Assembly (NCBI GenBank): GCA_029168955.1
Contig: JAPDOI010000038.1
Coordinates: 2,445,001 to 2,509,000 of the forward strand
Source: Aplectana chamaeleonis
Lineage: Eukaryota; Nematoda; Chromadorea; Rhabditida; Cosmocercidae
DNA: 64,000 nt
Direction of reading: 5' to 3'
Every line of letters starts with the position of its first letter. The stretch's first letter is position 1. Both the position numbers and the translations under genes were made by a program. Of the stretch, positions 10,595 to 21,488 are shown in pieces. Under the pieces are notes generated by a model, which was not told the DNA's origin, ran no database searches, and saw nothing but the letters and a program-made list of their open reading frames with translations.

Positions 10595-10993
10595 GACCGC
10601 GCTTGCACTACGGCATCTTGCGTAATTTGCCCATATGGAAAGGAAGGCGATTGTATGAGCACAGGGGTGGTCTATCTGATAACCTGTCAGATGTGCAGGG
10701 AGGAGTATGTGGGAGAAACCAGCAGGCATCTTTGTGTAAGGATTAAAGAGCACTTGGATGGCCTTAGGAACTCCAAGGTTTCTACTCCATTGGGGGAACA
10801 CCGGGTGCGCGTGCATGAAAACAGCCGTTTCGATGTAGGTGTCACGATCCTTGCACGGGAACCAGATATCGCTGCTCGCAGGACTCTGGAGGCCTTCTGG
10901 ATAATTTCCAGAAATCCGCAAATTAACAGAAAGGACGAATGTGTGGCGATCACTCAAGAACTAGCCCCTTTTGTTGACCTTTGTGGGTCTTGA
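10595..10993 (+). CDS. Penelope-like element GIY-YIG endonuclease domain (fragment)
   Basis: This plus-strand open frame encodes the C-terminal endonuclease of a Penelope-like retroelement, which nicks DNA to start insertion. Visible in order: CVICPYGKEGDC, then VVYLITC, CQMC, EEYVGETSR (the GIY-YIG core), RIKEHLDGLRNSK (catalytic Arg side), EPDIAARRTLEAFWI (conserved Glu) and NPQINRKDEC. The two CxxC-type pairs before the core are typical of animal PLEs. The reverse transcriptase that should precede it is absent because the palindrome centre falls at 10579-10594. The frame can be read upstream to 10511, but that part is the opposite arm and is not PLE coding. The left arm carries the same domain on the minus strand with frameshifts. 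Inactive fragment. Confidence 0.8.
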   Translation, partial: DRACTTASCVICPYGKEGDCMSTGVVYLITCQMCREEYVGETSRHLCVRIKEHLDGLRNSKVSTPLGEHRVRVHENSRFDVGVTILAREPDIAARRTLEAFWIISRNPQINRKDECVAITQELAPFVDLCGS

Positions 10994-11239
10994 TTTGCCA
11001 ATGGGCTTGATCGGCCTTCTGAAGGCTAACGAGGTGGGTGGTCTGATGTGGTCCCGCTCATTCACCCGCCATCTGAGTTCAACTGAGGGTGTCTGGCAGG
11101 CCTTGGTCTGTTTTCTGAAGGTTAGTACCCCCAAAAATGCCTTACGACGTTGTGTTTCGCCTATTTTCTTGAAAACTTTCTCTATTTGCTGTGAAATAGT
11201 GCTTGGTCGGCTAAATCCTTATGTGTCTTTCGCATTCCA

Positions 11240-11275
11240 GGTTCCGACGAAGGCGAAAACGCCGAAACGTTAGCC
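11240..11275 (+). ncRNA. Hammerhead-ribozyme-like motif, PLE right arm
   Basis: Plus-strand equivalent of 9908-9943: stem I GGUU/AGCC, core CCGACGA, extra A, stem II GGCG-AAAA-CGCC, then GAAAC-GUU. Stem I has one G-U pair. Same U4-to-C change as in the left arm. Confidence 0.55.
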
Positions 11276-11330
11276 GAATGAAACTGTATCATCTCGGACA
11301 ATTGCTCAATCAAGTGCTACTACAACTCGT

Positions 11331-11790
11331 AATATGTTTGAAAATAATTTGGCTCAAAATAACAAGAAGTAACGAAAAACATTGGAAATGTAGTGAAATG
11401 ACCAAAACCGGATTTGGCGGTCATTCATAGGCCAACTTTTAATAAGCAGTAACTGACGAGGGACTACATTTTACAAGATTCTCCGTTAAACTTATCAAAG
11501 CTAAATCAAGCGTGCAAACGGAAACCGCAAAACATTTCATTGAAGCTGTATTACGGAAATCAGCATAGGTCAAGTTATGTGAACGTAACGCTCAAATCCG
11601 ATGCGCGCTTGATTTCGCTTTGATAAGTTTAAGGGAGAATCTTGTAAAATGTAATCGCTCGTCAGTCACTACATACTTATCAAAAGTTGGCCTATGAGTG
11701 AGCGCCAAATCCGGTTTTGGTCACTTCACTACATTTCCCAGTTTTCCATCACTTCTGGTTATTTTGTGCCAAATCATTTTCAAACATATT
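11331..11790. repeat. Inverted-repeat element inserted in the PLE right arm, 460 bp
   Basis: Ends AATATGTTTGAAAAT and ATTTTCAAACATATT. Arms of about 200 bp match throughout (for example TTGGCCTATGA and its complement near the middle). It is absent from the left PLE arm, so it arrived after the palindrome formed, replacing about 45 bp there. Confidence 0.75.
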
Positions 11791-12124
11791 TCGAATTGTT
11801 TTTCCTTATTTTATTTTGTCAACTTCCATATTTCTTGTAGTTATAACATTGCCAAATCATTACTTTTGCCAGGAAGCTGAACTTTTGGAAATTAAAATTT
11901 GTGACCAGCTGTAACCCTGCTTTATATCGCACCCTCAGCTAATTACTTGCACGAATAGTACTCGATCGAATATATTTGTGTTATTGTTCCGAGCGTCTCT
12001 GGGTCAGCCTTGACACAGGGTTGACAACATAAACAAGTTACAAGATTACAATAGCGCTCTTCTGTATATCGTTCACATCCAACACACGGCCCCACGACAA
12101 GAACAACGCTGCACGAAGTTATAT

Positions 12125-12660
12125 TTCGTGTTAAGGTGTCTGCAGTATACTTAGTATCCGAATCACTCCTTTAAGGAAATCCGACCGGATATCCGAAAAT
12201 TCGAAAAAATGCATTATCCGAATCGAACCATTATCCGAAGGGTCAAAAATCTGGATAAAATCGGATAAATTTCGGATATAATCGGTTAATTTTGGGTATA
12301 ATTTTCGGATGAAATCGGATAATTTTTGAAAAAAATCGGACAAAATTGCATTTGGCCACGACCAATTTCCGTACCGCCTTATATTTAGTACATCAACCAA
12401 GGAATTTCCTCCCAACGACGATATAGTATTTGAAAATTCGTTCTCATATTTTTGTTAATATGCATATATGAGGATTGAAGTTTGTAATTGAACATGCCGT
12501 ATCCGAATCATTGGGAAAGTGGCATTATCTGAATCGATCCATTATCCGAAAATTCGAAAAAGCGCATTATCTGAATCGAACCAATATCCGGCAAATTTAA
12601 AGTCGGCATTATCCGATTCGATCCATTATCCGAAAAATTATCATCGGATAACAAGTATAG
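12125..12660. repeat. Degenerate repeat built on ATTATCCGAATCGA
   Basis: Many short copies of TTATCCGAAT and its complement occur in both orientations, with spacing too irregular for a simple satellite. Related words (GGATATCCGAATCATT) form the ends of the MITE at 34045-34254. Confidence 0.6.
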
Positions 12661-12919
12661 TCTGCAGGGTTGCAGCGACCGGCGAAACGTTGCCGAGCGT
12701 CGGCCCACGTGGCGATAATCATCTTTTCGAACACTACGCCGCTCGCTGGCAGTGGCGCAAGGCCGTGGCGACCTGAAAACACTCCTCGGTGCCTTATCGT
12801 CGCTCTTCTCGCCGCGTCGGTCGCACCCGTCGTCGAATGTAATCGATGTTGCATTACCCAGCGCTGTTCAAGTCGCTGCGAGCAACGCCGCGACTTGAAC
12901 CCTGCTGGCCGCTTTAAAG
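12658..12919 (-). repeat. TTAA-region element, GTCTGCAGAGTTG family, copy 1
   Basis: Ends GTCTGCAGGGTTGCAGCG and CGACTTGAACCCTGC are inverted. Its right part is the reverse complement of 49285-49400 (landmarks TTGCTCGCAGCGAC and CGATTACATTCG). Followed by TTTAAAGG. Confidence 0.6.
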
Positions 12920-12979
12920 GCGGTGGTCGCGCTCAAATACGCTCATCTTCTTTTCCTCTCCAAACCCTTTTCTGGGTAT

Positions 12980-13454
12980 AGAGTAGTAGAACCTATAAGA
13001 AAAATTGCGAAAAAACAGCTGTTCTCGGCCAAATTCGAAGCCTAAACTTTCTTGTCTTTTGATGGTGGACGAGTCCACCCCACATCATCGGCATCGATGA
13101 TCTCTAATATCAAGAACATCAGCTGGCTTGAACTTGAATTTCAATCAATGAACTTTCGGATTTATGTACACATCTGGTCAAAAACATTGGTTAAAGTGCT
13201 TGCTTTCATTAATCAACTGTTTTACTAGGTGAATTTGCATTTATTTCTTCCTCTGAGTGTCGATGATTTTTGACTGCTTGGCATGAGACTGTGATCTTTC
13301 TGTGCACGTGTGCGCGAACTGGAAATTTAGGGCGTTAATAACTCTAATTCTAGCCCGTTTTTCACCCCGCTACCTCCATAGTTTTTCAGCTGTTTTATAT
13401 CTAAGTTGATTTTTGTAGTTTCTTCGATAACGTTTTCCATCGTGACTACTGCCC
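12980..13454 (+). repeat. Dispersed 475 bp repeat, copy 1
   Basis: Aligns in reverse with 22722-23198 over its full length (landmarks CTTTCTTGTC, GTGCTTGCTTTCATT, TTCTAGCCCGTTTTTCAC). The right end CTACTGCCC meets TTAA, which fits the TTAA-type class. Confidence 0.65.
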
Positions 13455-13625
13455 TTAAGGGGTCCGCAGAGTTGCAGCGATCGGCGAACGCTGGCAGAGC
13501 GAGAAGGTTGCGGCATGGTCAAAACCTGACGCGGTGGCGCACTTTAGTGCTCTGCAGAGTGACAGCGATGCTGCAGTCGTTCTTGATTTTCCTCCGTTAC
13601 GTATAACCTCATCCCTTCCACGTTG
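13455..13625. repeat. Partial copy of the GTCTGCAGAGTTG family
   Basis: Begins TTAAGGGGTCCGCAGAGTTG, which matches the complement of the right end of 49276-49552 (CAACTCTGCAGACCCCTTAA). It abuts the preceding repeat through that TTAA. Confidence 0.5.
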
Positions 13626-14290
13626 AATTTGCACTTCATCGATTCCGTAGGGAAATTTTATAAAGCCATACGTTAGCAGAAATTCAATACTAAAAGGCAC
13701 CATATTCAATACCGAACTGGAAGGAATCTTAAAAAAAATGCTAAACCTTCAAGACACTTTCGGAAATTTTTGTTCCGCTTCAATAAAAGTGGAAAACAAC
13801 GCTCTCAGAAGCGGAAACATAAATGTAGCAGTTACCACTGGTGGTATAGGTACTTATCATTATCTCTCTAATAGAATACTTAGTTTCAAACGATTTTAAT
13901 CAATTTAAAATGCGTAGTCCATTATTTGCCCCGATTTTTCTGAATTCGACTTATATGGTTGAAGACGTACCTAGCCTCAAGATTTCCTTCAAACCCACAA
14001 AGGAACCACGTCCATTTTTTTTCGCCGTTCTGAGAAGAATTTTCATCTAAATCAACTCGACTATATCCATCCTTCTCTGATCAACTTTCTACTCGACTCT
14101 AATCTGATCGAACTGGCAGTTCCGCTGGCCGCTGTCAACTTTTCCGGCTTCAGTATTCCAACTGCTCGACTCTCACGCGTGGTTCCTAGTGGCAAGGGAA
14201 CAAGCCTAATATTCGTCTTCATTTGCCACATCACCAGGTCATTGTTAGTGTAACTACTGGTCTTCGTTCTCTGCTTCTCTCTTTTGAGGA
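13626..14290. other. Flank or 5' untranslated part of the CR1 LINE
   Basis: No open frame or repeat recognised. The C- and T-rich part from about 13970 may be LINE 5' sequence, but the element's start cannot be placed from one copy. Confidence 0.3.
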
Positions 14291-14293
14291 TTT

Positions 14294-15090
14294 ATGGAAG
14301 GTCGTGCTATCTCGCCGGAGTTGTTAACTGCAATCGATGAGGTCAACGCGTCTACCACGATTCCACAGTGCCTCAAGAACGTTCTACATCAAATCACATG
14401 CCAGCTGAGTTCTCTAATTGAAAACATTTGTCTCCGTAAGGAGAATCAAAAATTGCTTCTCTTCATGTCGATAATGAACTTTTGAAGTCTAAAATTAGCA
14501 ATCTCGAATCTTCTAAGAGCTCTTCCTCTGCTCCTCCATGTTCAGATGCTATTACTTCTCAAATGTCCTGCTATTGTGGTGAGAAAGAACGTCTCCGCTC
14601 TGTGATAATAGGCAATGTTCCTGAACTCTCTAATGTTTCACTATCTCGCCGTCGCAATTATGACCTAAGAAGTGTCTTGAATGTGCTTGATCATTTGAAA
14701 ATCGACTGCTTCCCTCTTCGATTTATCGCCTTGGGAGATTTTTCCCAGGAAGAAGAGACTTATCAAGGTTGTTTTCCGTCTACATTCCATCAAAATCTTG
14801 CTGTTACTCGTGCATCGTGGCTCAAATCTTTTGCTGGTGGTGGGTTATTCCTACGGGAATCTCTCACTGAGCAGGAAAGGAGGCGCAGACGCGATCTACT
14901 TTCCAATAATCCATTCAATCTGCAGTCAGTGACGCATAACGATCCTTGTCCTGTTGCTTCTCAAGTTCAAGCTGTTGTCTCGCCGAGTATTGCTATTTTG
15001 CCCAGTAATTCCTATGGGCAACGTCCTCATTCTTGTGAAATATCGAATCCGAACTCAAATGCCTCAGGTTTTGTTCAGAGTGGTTTTTAG
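14294..15090 (+). pseudogene. CR1 LINE ORF1-like protein, frameshifted
   Basis: The first part reads MEGRAISPELLTAIDEVNAS and stops near 14485; the rest continues in another frame from about 14482. Recognisable later parts: RSVIIGNVPEL (RNA-recognition-like strand), DLRSVLNVLDHLKIDCFPLR, and FLRESLTEQERRRRRDLL, a charged helix usual near the end of such ORF1 proteins. In working elements ORF1 binds the element RNA as a chaperone. A coiled coil is likely near the start. Family placement rests on position before a CR1 ORF2 and on these motifs, so it is less certain than the ORF2 call. Confidence 0.6.
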
Positions 15091-15239
15091 GGAAATAGAC
15101 CCTTCAGGTCAATCCAGTTCTAACCTTTCAATTCCGGTATTATCTCTTTCGTGTTTTTATGCTAACTTGAGGTCTTTCCTAAAAACTACATTGAACTAAA
15201 TTTTCATCTTGGTAGCAAATATGAATTGTATCTTTTTTT

Positions 15240-17783
15240 CTGAGACATGACCCTTAAATCTATTCACTCCATTCCTTCCATGCTTGACGATTGGATAAAA
15301 GAGTACGCCATTCTACGCTGCGATCGAAGTCGGAGGTCTGGTGGTGGGGTGGCAATTTTCTTAGAAGCACTTTATCGCATTCTGTGGTTTTTCTGATTCA
15401 GTTGTCAATGGATACGAAATTTTAGCAGTAGACATCTTTCATGGTGACTTGTGCTTCAGAATAGTTTTTGGTTTACAGACCACCCTCTGCCGCTATGGCT
15501 ATAACTGAAGAGCTGACTAAAATACTGAGTGATCTCGCGACTACAGAATATCCTGCAATTTTGATTGGCGATTTCAATTTTCCTGAAGTCGATTGGGCAG
15601 AGGTGGAACGAGCAGACCTGTTTCACGGATACTTTTTCTGAAGTTATCAGCCACGATTTCAAACAATTCGTTTTGGAACCTACTCGAGGAGAACATTCTG
15701 GATTTATTATTTTCAAATGGGGAAGATTTTCTAAGTAATGTCTCAGTCAATTCACCAGTTGGCGACAGCGACCACAGGAGCGTTTCTTTTGATATCCGCG
15801 GTAATGGTATTGAACGTCCCCCGATTCGCAAACGATTGTTCAGCAAAGGCGACTTCACTTCTATTTCGCTATATTTGTACAACATTGCGTGGGTCGACTC
15901 GTTCGAGTCGGCTTCATCAGTTGACGAAAAGTACATGATGTTCCTCGCCATTCTTGAGCATGTTATTGATATGTTTATTCCTTGGGCTTGGGTTTATCCC
16001 AGCAAATCTAACCTCCCACTTCATCTCCGCAATATGTCGGATCACAGGAATGTCTTCTTCGTTATGCCAAACTATCCGGTGATTGGGCTGAGTACAAAAG
16101 CTTTTCTAAAAAGTTTGCAGAACAGCTAATGAAATACACCAGAAACGTCGAGAAAAAATATCATAGAGTCGAAACAGAAGCAACGTTTTACAAATTTATG
16201 AAAAGCAGACTTAGTTCCAAATCACATTTTGGTGCTCTGAAGCAGAATGGATCGACTTTGTTGAATGATCATGATAGGGCTAATGCATTAGGGCTCGAGT
16301 TTAGCAAAGTGTTTTCTGAAGATGATGGCTTTCTTCCTGAGTCTAGCGTCCCTCATCATTTTCCAGTGCAGGACTTTCCTTATTTTGATGAAATCACGAT
16401 CTATGAACACTTGATGAAATGGCCTAATTCTTATTCATTCACTCCTGATAAAATCCCTTTTATATTTATTAAGAACGTTGCGCATGTAATTGCCTATCCA
16501 TTATCGTACATATTCAATCAGTCGATGAGCCTTTCCGAGGTCCCTCGACTTTGGAAACACTCCTACATCACTCCTCTCCTGAAAAAGAACCGTCCCATGA
16601 TCCCGGAAACTACAGGCCAATCAGTATAACTTCTCTGTTCTGCAGGCTTTTTGAGAAAATTTTAAAGTCCACATCCTCAAGCATATAGGGCTAAATAATC
16701 TCATTCCTCCATGTCAACATGGGTTTGTTGGTGGGAAATCAGTTACGACAAATATGCTGGAGACTCTTGAAGATTGGACATTAGCTTTAGATGCCAGAAA
16801 AAGTGTTGACGTGATCTATGTAGATTTTGCTAAAGCATTCGATAAAGTTAGCCACAAAAGCTCATTCACGTACTGGAAAAGCTCGGTTTCCATGAAAATG
16901 TATGGAAATGGATCAAAGAGTTTTGACTGGAAGAACGTTCCAAGTTCGCATAAATTCGACTTTGTCGAATGTTTTTGAGTCAAAAAGTGGAGTGCCACAA
17001 GGAGGTGTACTGTCGCCGATACTCTTTAACATTTTTCTGCTGATCTGGGTAATATTTTGCACAAAAATGGGGTCGTTTGTAGACAATATGCCGACGACCT
17101 AAAATTTACAGGAGGTCTCTACCCTTCTTGATACAGAGCGCTTGCAAACAGCTATAGATCGTTTACAAGCATGGTCAAAGACATGGCAGATTCCGATTTC
17201 TCCCGGAAAGTCTTTCTGGATGCGTATTGGTTCTTCCGTGCTGCCCACTTCGTATAATATAGATGCCCAGGGTATTGAGAGAGTCAGCCAAATCAAGGAT
17301 CTCGGTTTCTTGTATGATGAGAAACTTGATTTCAATTCTCATTACAAAGAGTTGTACAAAAGGGCTCACAACCGTACCTATCAAACTTTAAGGCTCTCAC
17401 TACAAAAGACAGTAGCGTCCTTTTGAGAGTGTACAAGGTTTACGTTCGTCCGCTTGTTGAAAATGGTACGGGTGTCTTCTCTCCGCACAAGAAAAAAAGA
17501 CATCACTCTCCTAGAGAAGGCGCAGGACAACTTTACCAGAAAGATATTAATACGGCGTGGAGGGTTTCTGTACTCTAAAATTCCAAATGCCAGGATTCGG
17601 AACCAAAATTTCAACATAGCGAACCTCGAGTCACGGCGTGAATTGTTTGACATTTGTATGGTGCACAAGCTTTTGAACGGGATGTCTGGTGCTAAATTTT
17701 CACACTTCTTCAGTATAGTCCTCTCGAAAACACGAGGTGGGGGAGAGGAAAATATCATTGCGAAGGCCGAAAACCACAATTAG
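15240..17783 (+). pseudogene. CR1 LINE ORF2: endonuclease and reverse transcriptase, broken
   Basis: Endonuclease: PAILIGDFNFPEVDW at about 15553-15600 carries the conserved D-N pair of the apurinic-type nuclease. Reverse transcriptase: HGFVGGKSVTTNML, YVDFAKAFDKVSH (first catalytic Asp, near 16820), SGVPQGGVLSPILFN (about 16984-17030), and YADD at 17087-17098 (the catalytic pair). Tail: VYVRPLVENGTGVFSP, then LEKAQDNFTRKILIRR and ANLESRRELFDICMVHKLLN, typical of the CR1 C terminus. At least five frame changes or stops separate these, so no active protein can be made. A complete ORF2 would be about 900 residues, and the region is long enough for that, so decay is mainly by small lesions. Confidence 0.85.
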
Positions 17784-18300
17784 ATGCAAATTCTTCACAG
17801 TAAGGGCGGGTTCAGCGTATCTTCGTGTCAGTAAAAGCACACTCACTTCCAGTTCAATGATAACATTCAAGCGGGGAATGGCCAAACTCTTGCTGAAATC
17901 ATAGGCGTTTTTTGCGTATCTGAGCTCATGTTTATTCATTCGAGTTTTTTTTTTCTTTTTAAGCGTGTGTCTTATACAGCGTACCTAAATAAATAAAAAT
18001 GATATTTCCAGATATTTGCACAGTACTGTCATTATCAGAACTAAATTTCCGTCCGCACTCGCGTTCCACTGCTGCAGCCGAGGATAATCTTGCCGGGACC
18101 TCACCCTGCACGATTACTTATGGTCCCAGCACGATTTTCGTTGCACTGGGTGCAACAACAGCTCCTGTTCGCTATTATGCACCGGAATTTCACCCCCTAT
18201 AAACGACAGTGCATTTATAGTTGACGCTTTGCAGCTGCATACTGCATTTGCAGCCCACCGGAATTTTGATCTCAACCTTTTTTGTTCTAACTATGGTCAT

Positions 18301-19360
18301 ACAAGGGAAGTACACAAAGCGTAGGTCGGATCTTCTAAAACGAATAGTATGGTTGGTATCTCTTCTGGCTCAATAGCAAAAATGCGCAGTATCTCGCCCC
18401 GAGCCGCAGGTTCAGAAAAAGTTATGAGCAGTTTTCAAGCTTCGTGAAAAGGCAAGGGCAATTTTCTCCGATCTAGCTCAAAAGTTGTATGTAGAGGTGA
18501 TCTATGGTGGTGAACACGAATGTGGAGTCCATTCGTCGAAGTTCCGAGGGTTACTGTAGGTTGCGGTAGGTGACATGTCATTTAGGGGGCAAGAGCCACC
18601 TTAGTATTCTGAAAATCGGCAAACGAACGTTAAATTCGTATTCTTCACCCCGAACAACCCCTGTATACAATTTTTGAGTAAAATCTGAGATTTTGGTCAA
18701 ACTACCGTGTACCCACCGTAATCTAGAGTAATCCGCAAAAAATTGATAAACGGACTCCATATTCGTGCTAAGCACTCCAAATAACACTCAGAGACTAATT
18801 TTGAGACCCATCTATCGTAGAAAACCGGAAATATCGGAAGTGGCGTTTTTGCTTGGAAATTTTCCCCGGATGGAAATCTTCAAACGAAATCAGCCGAAAA
18901 CTTCGGAAAATCGACTAATAAACCGAAGATTTGTAATCAGCGCCCCAGAAAACCTCTCTGGGAGAATTTTAAGTCAAATCTGGAACATTATTCTAGAACG
19001 CTTCCAGAGCCCTCAATCGGTAGAAATAAACGCCCAACCGAAAATCGGTACAAGTCCAAAACGCTGCCAGTCTGGACAAAGTATGGAAAATTTGCCTTCA
19101 CACAAACCTTTTTCGGGGGGGGGGTAATTTTTGGCGCTGAACCCAATTATGAGGTCCGTTTTCGGATTTTCCGAAGACTACATAATGCGTTTTTGGAAGG
19201 TACAAAGGTACAAAAAGCACAAAAAACTACCTTTTTAGCTCGTTGCTGCTTGGAAGCTCGCGCCGGGATACTGCGCAGTTTTACTATTGAGCCAAAAGAG
19301 ATACTAACGACAATAGTCGTTCTGGCGGATCCGACCTACGCTTTGTATACTTCCCTTGTT
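18301..19360. repeat. 1.1 kb inverted-repeat element, ACAAGGGAAGTA family, copy 1
   Basis: Left end ACAAGGGAAGTACACAAAGC, right end GCTTTGTATACTTCCCTTGT. The ends are inverted over more than 100 bp and flanked by T/TA. The interior holds TACGGTAGATTACGGTGGG-type motifs. Full copies at 23446-24515 and 30810-31904; partial at 55312-55657. No transposase. Confidence 0.8.
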
Positions 19361-19751
19361 AGCAATCGCTAAATCCAGAAATTGCTCCTCTTACCAGGGA
19401 TCAAAATACTTTTTCACGTATCAAAGGAAATGAGTTTCACTAGAAAAATATGAAAAAGCGGCAAAATCGAGAAAGTGTCGCCACATGATATCTGCACGAG
19501 GCCCTGAGGTGATTTTGTCGTACGGCAGAGAATTCATTAACACAACTTCAGGTTGCAATGGCGAAGTCTCAGAACATAAGAGTTTAACACTTTCAGAAAT
19601 CTATGTATTTCAATCTCATCTATCCTGTTTTGATAGCTATTGCGTAAATGGCCAGCAGATTCTGGTTTGAAGATGGCTGAAAACCAGATTCTTCAAATAG
19701 CTTCGTCTAGACTTTCCGGTGGCTGCGTCTCGATAACAAGCTAGCAAACTA
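19361..19751. other. Possible 5' flank of the small secreted-protein exon
   Basis: Contains a hairpin near 19650-19705 (CAGATTCTGGTTT against AAACCAGATTCTT). No other feature recognised. Confidence 0.35.
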
Positions 19752-19958
19752 ATGAGAGACGTACTCTTGGCCTCCGTCTCTGTTCTGGCATTCGTCCACA
19801 CTGCTCCAATCACCAGCTCATATTACTGGAGTGAGTGTCATCAATTTTGATATTTTGTGATCATTTGTAATGGTTCAGCTCCCACTCCTTGGTTGAAAAA
19901 ATCCTGGTCTTTGAAGTGGTCAGTGTTTACTACCATTCTTTTCAACAACTTTCGATAG
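19752..19958 (+). CDS. Candidate secreted peptide: signal-peptide exon plus short second exon
   Basis: ATG at 19752 opens MRDVLLASVSVLAFVHTAPI, a good signal peptide, followed by TSSYYW. The donor GTGAGTG begins at 19831, a 48 nt intron ends in TGGTTCAG at 19878, and exon 2 continues PTPWLKKSWSLKWS. If read on, exon 2 stops at 19956-19958, giving 53 residues. If spliced at TCA-GTGTTT (19922), the frame is in phase 0 and joins the exon at 24866, which also starts in phase 0, giving a secreted protein of about 129 residues with a 4.9 kb intron full of repeats. The first reading is simpler and the second explains both pieces. No family recognised. Confidence 0.45.
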
Positions 19959-20136
19959 TTGTGTAAACACCTTACTTCTACTGTGGCGTCAATTTTCTAA
20001 TCGCTAGTAATCACAATCTTCATCGTCGAAAAAATCCCGTTAAAACATCATGCAGAGGGGTTCTTAAGGGCGCGTAAAACAAATATAAGGCCCTTCATCC
20101 AATCTTGCGTTATTTTCTTGGGTAATGGTATATTAA

Positions 20137-20989
20137 AGGCAGTGCTCACGATAAAATATTAGTATTATAATTCTCAATTTTTTCGGTAGGTAAGTCCACT
20201 AAGAAAAGGTTAACAGGAAAAGTCACCGCAGAACAATCAAATACCGGAGAAAACTGTTTAAAGAAACCTCTGAAAGAGATATTTACCGTGCTTATCTGGG
20301 TGAAATTCCGGTCCGCAACTGCGTCTCGACACCCTTTGCGGCCGCGCGCTTTCGAGTCGGAAGAGTTGCCAGCGCCGCAGCCGCCGATCTGTTGACTCTA
20401 GGTGGGTTTTAGAAACTGGAAACTAAACAAAGTTGAAGAAAACTCTATAAAAAGCCATATCGAGTCGGCTTTGGCGCTGAAAACCCGAATGACTCGGGCG
20501 CGTGCGGCCGCAAAGCGTGTCGAGACGCAATTGCGGACCGTAATTTGACCCAAATAAGCACATATGTCTGTTTGTGTGTTTCCCCGACGTCAGGTTCGAT
20601 GCGTTGTGCGTATGGGGACTGTGTGAAACGCATCGAACCTGACGTCGAGGAAATGGTTTCGCGCTTCGAATTCTCGGGTAAGTGGCCTTGCTTTCTGTCT
20701 CCTGTACCAATAACTCTCTAAAAAGATAAGATAGGTCAATGTACATCCTGGAGTGTTACGAAATTTGGCGAAAAGAATATTCGAAAATTCGGTGCCTGTT
20801 CCTACGGTAAAACGAATTCAGGTCAACGGTTATAGGACGTGAGCGGTGTGGCCCGATGACTGGACCGCGTGGTTTTCACCCACTTACTGCCTATTTTCCG
20901 CCCTTTATTGTTAATAAGCTTGCTTAGATAGTCCCAAAGCTCATGTTTTAGCCGAAAAACGGGCAACTTTTTTGCCGTGGACGCTGCCT
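20137..20989. mobile_element. TTAA-type element, AGGCAGTG family, with nested 274 bp element
   Basis: Left AGGCAGTGCTCACGATAAAA after TTAA (20133-20136); right GTGGACGCTGCCT before TTAA (20990-20993). That right TTAA is also the left TTAA of the next element. A second family is inserted at 20288-20561. Confidence 0.75.
20288..20561. repeat. GC-rich inverted-repeat element, GTGCTTATCTGGG family, copy 1
   Basis: Ends GTGCTTATCTGGGTGAAATT and AATTTGACCCAAATAAGCAC, with GTCCGCAA(C/T)TGCGTCTCGACAC just inside. Internal words (GCCGCAGCCGCCGAT, GAAACTGGAAACTAA) recur in the copy at 56082-56358. Confidence 0.85.
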
Positions 20990-20993
20990 TTAA

Positions 20994-21488
20994 AGGCACA
21001 GTACACCCTCAGATATAAATTTTGGGATTTTCATGTAATTGTGTAGAAGACCACTTCTGTATAACATTTTTGCCAAATGCCAGATCTCATTTCCTTCAAA
21101 TAAGCGAGATATAAGCGACTACCACAGGCCCGACCCCCTTCGCTCGCCACCACAGGCCCGACCCCCTAACAGATTTTCGAACTCGATAGCGGCTCGATGG
21201 ATGGATGAATTCCAACAAATCGTCGTTCTTCAGTTCATTACCAGACTGTCTCCTTATTCTGACTTTCTCTCACGCAACGTTTGCGAATGAAGAGAAATAC
21301 AGGCCTGATACAACTCGTCCACCAATTTTTCACCCTAAAAATCTAGGCATCTTTGAAGAGCCATAACTCTGCTCAAAAGGGGTCTTAGACGATTTCAGAG
21401 AGACCACTGTGATCAGCGTGTGACTCTTTCCAAGATGAGCATAAAATCTGAAAATAAATTTTCTGGGTGTCCTGTGCCTTTAAGGTCA
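20994..21488 (+). mobile_element. TTAA-type element, AGGCACAGTACACC family, copy 1
   Basis: Flanked by TTAA at 20990-20993 and 21489-21492. Ends AGGCACAGTACACCCTCAGA and GGTGTCCTGTGCCT. Aligns in reverse with 61038-61521. Contains AACTCGTCCACC near 21307. Confidence 0.8.

Larger units (their letters stand above)
9719..11893. mobile_element. Head-to-head palindrome of two Penelope-like element fragments
   Basis: Left arm 9719-10578 and right arm 10595-11893 are inverted copies around a 16 bp spacer. The right arm is longer because of a 460 bp insertion at 11331-11790. Each arm runs from the end of a reverse-transcriptase-type region through a GIY-YIG endonuclease domain to a hammerhead-like terminal motif. 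Both arms share the outer edge TTCCTGGCAAAAGTAATGAT and its complement. PLEs are known to form partial and inverted copies; the reverse transcriptase itself is missing. Confidence 0.8.
14290..18000 (+). mobile_element. CR1-type LINE, decayed
   Basis: A non-LTR retrotransposon on the plus strand. ORF1-like (14294-15090), endonuclease (about 15240-15780), reverse transcriptase (about 15780-17430) and the C-terminal thumb and tail (17430-17780) follow in the right order but are broken by frameshifts and stops. The 3' end has a short AAATAAATAAAAATG run near 17985-18001, as in CR1 tails, rather than a long poly-A. Confidence 0.85.

Noticed and set aside
10226..10957. Several frames antisense to the PLE endonuclease
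   Set aside because: They mirror the coding strand of one or other arm of the palindrome and have no features of their own.
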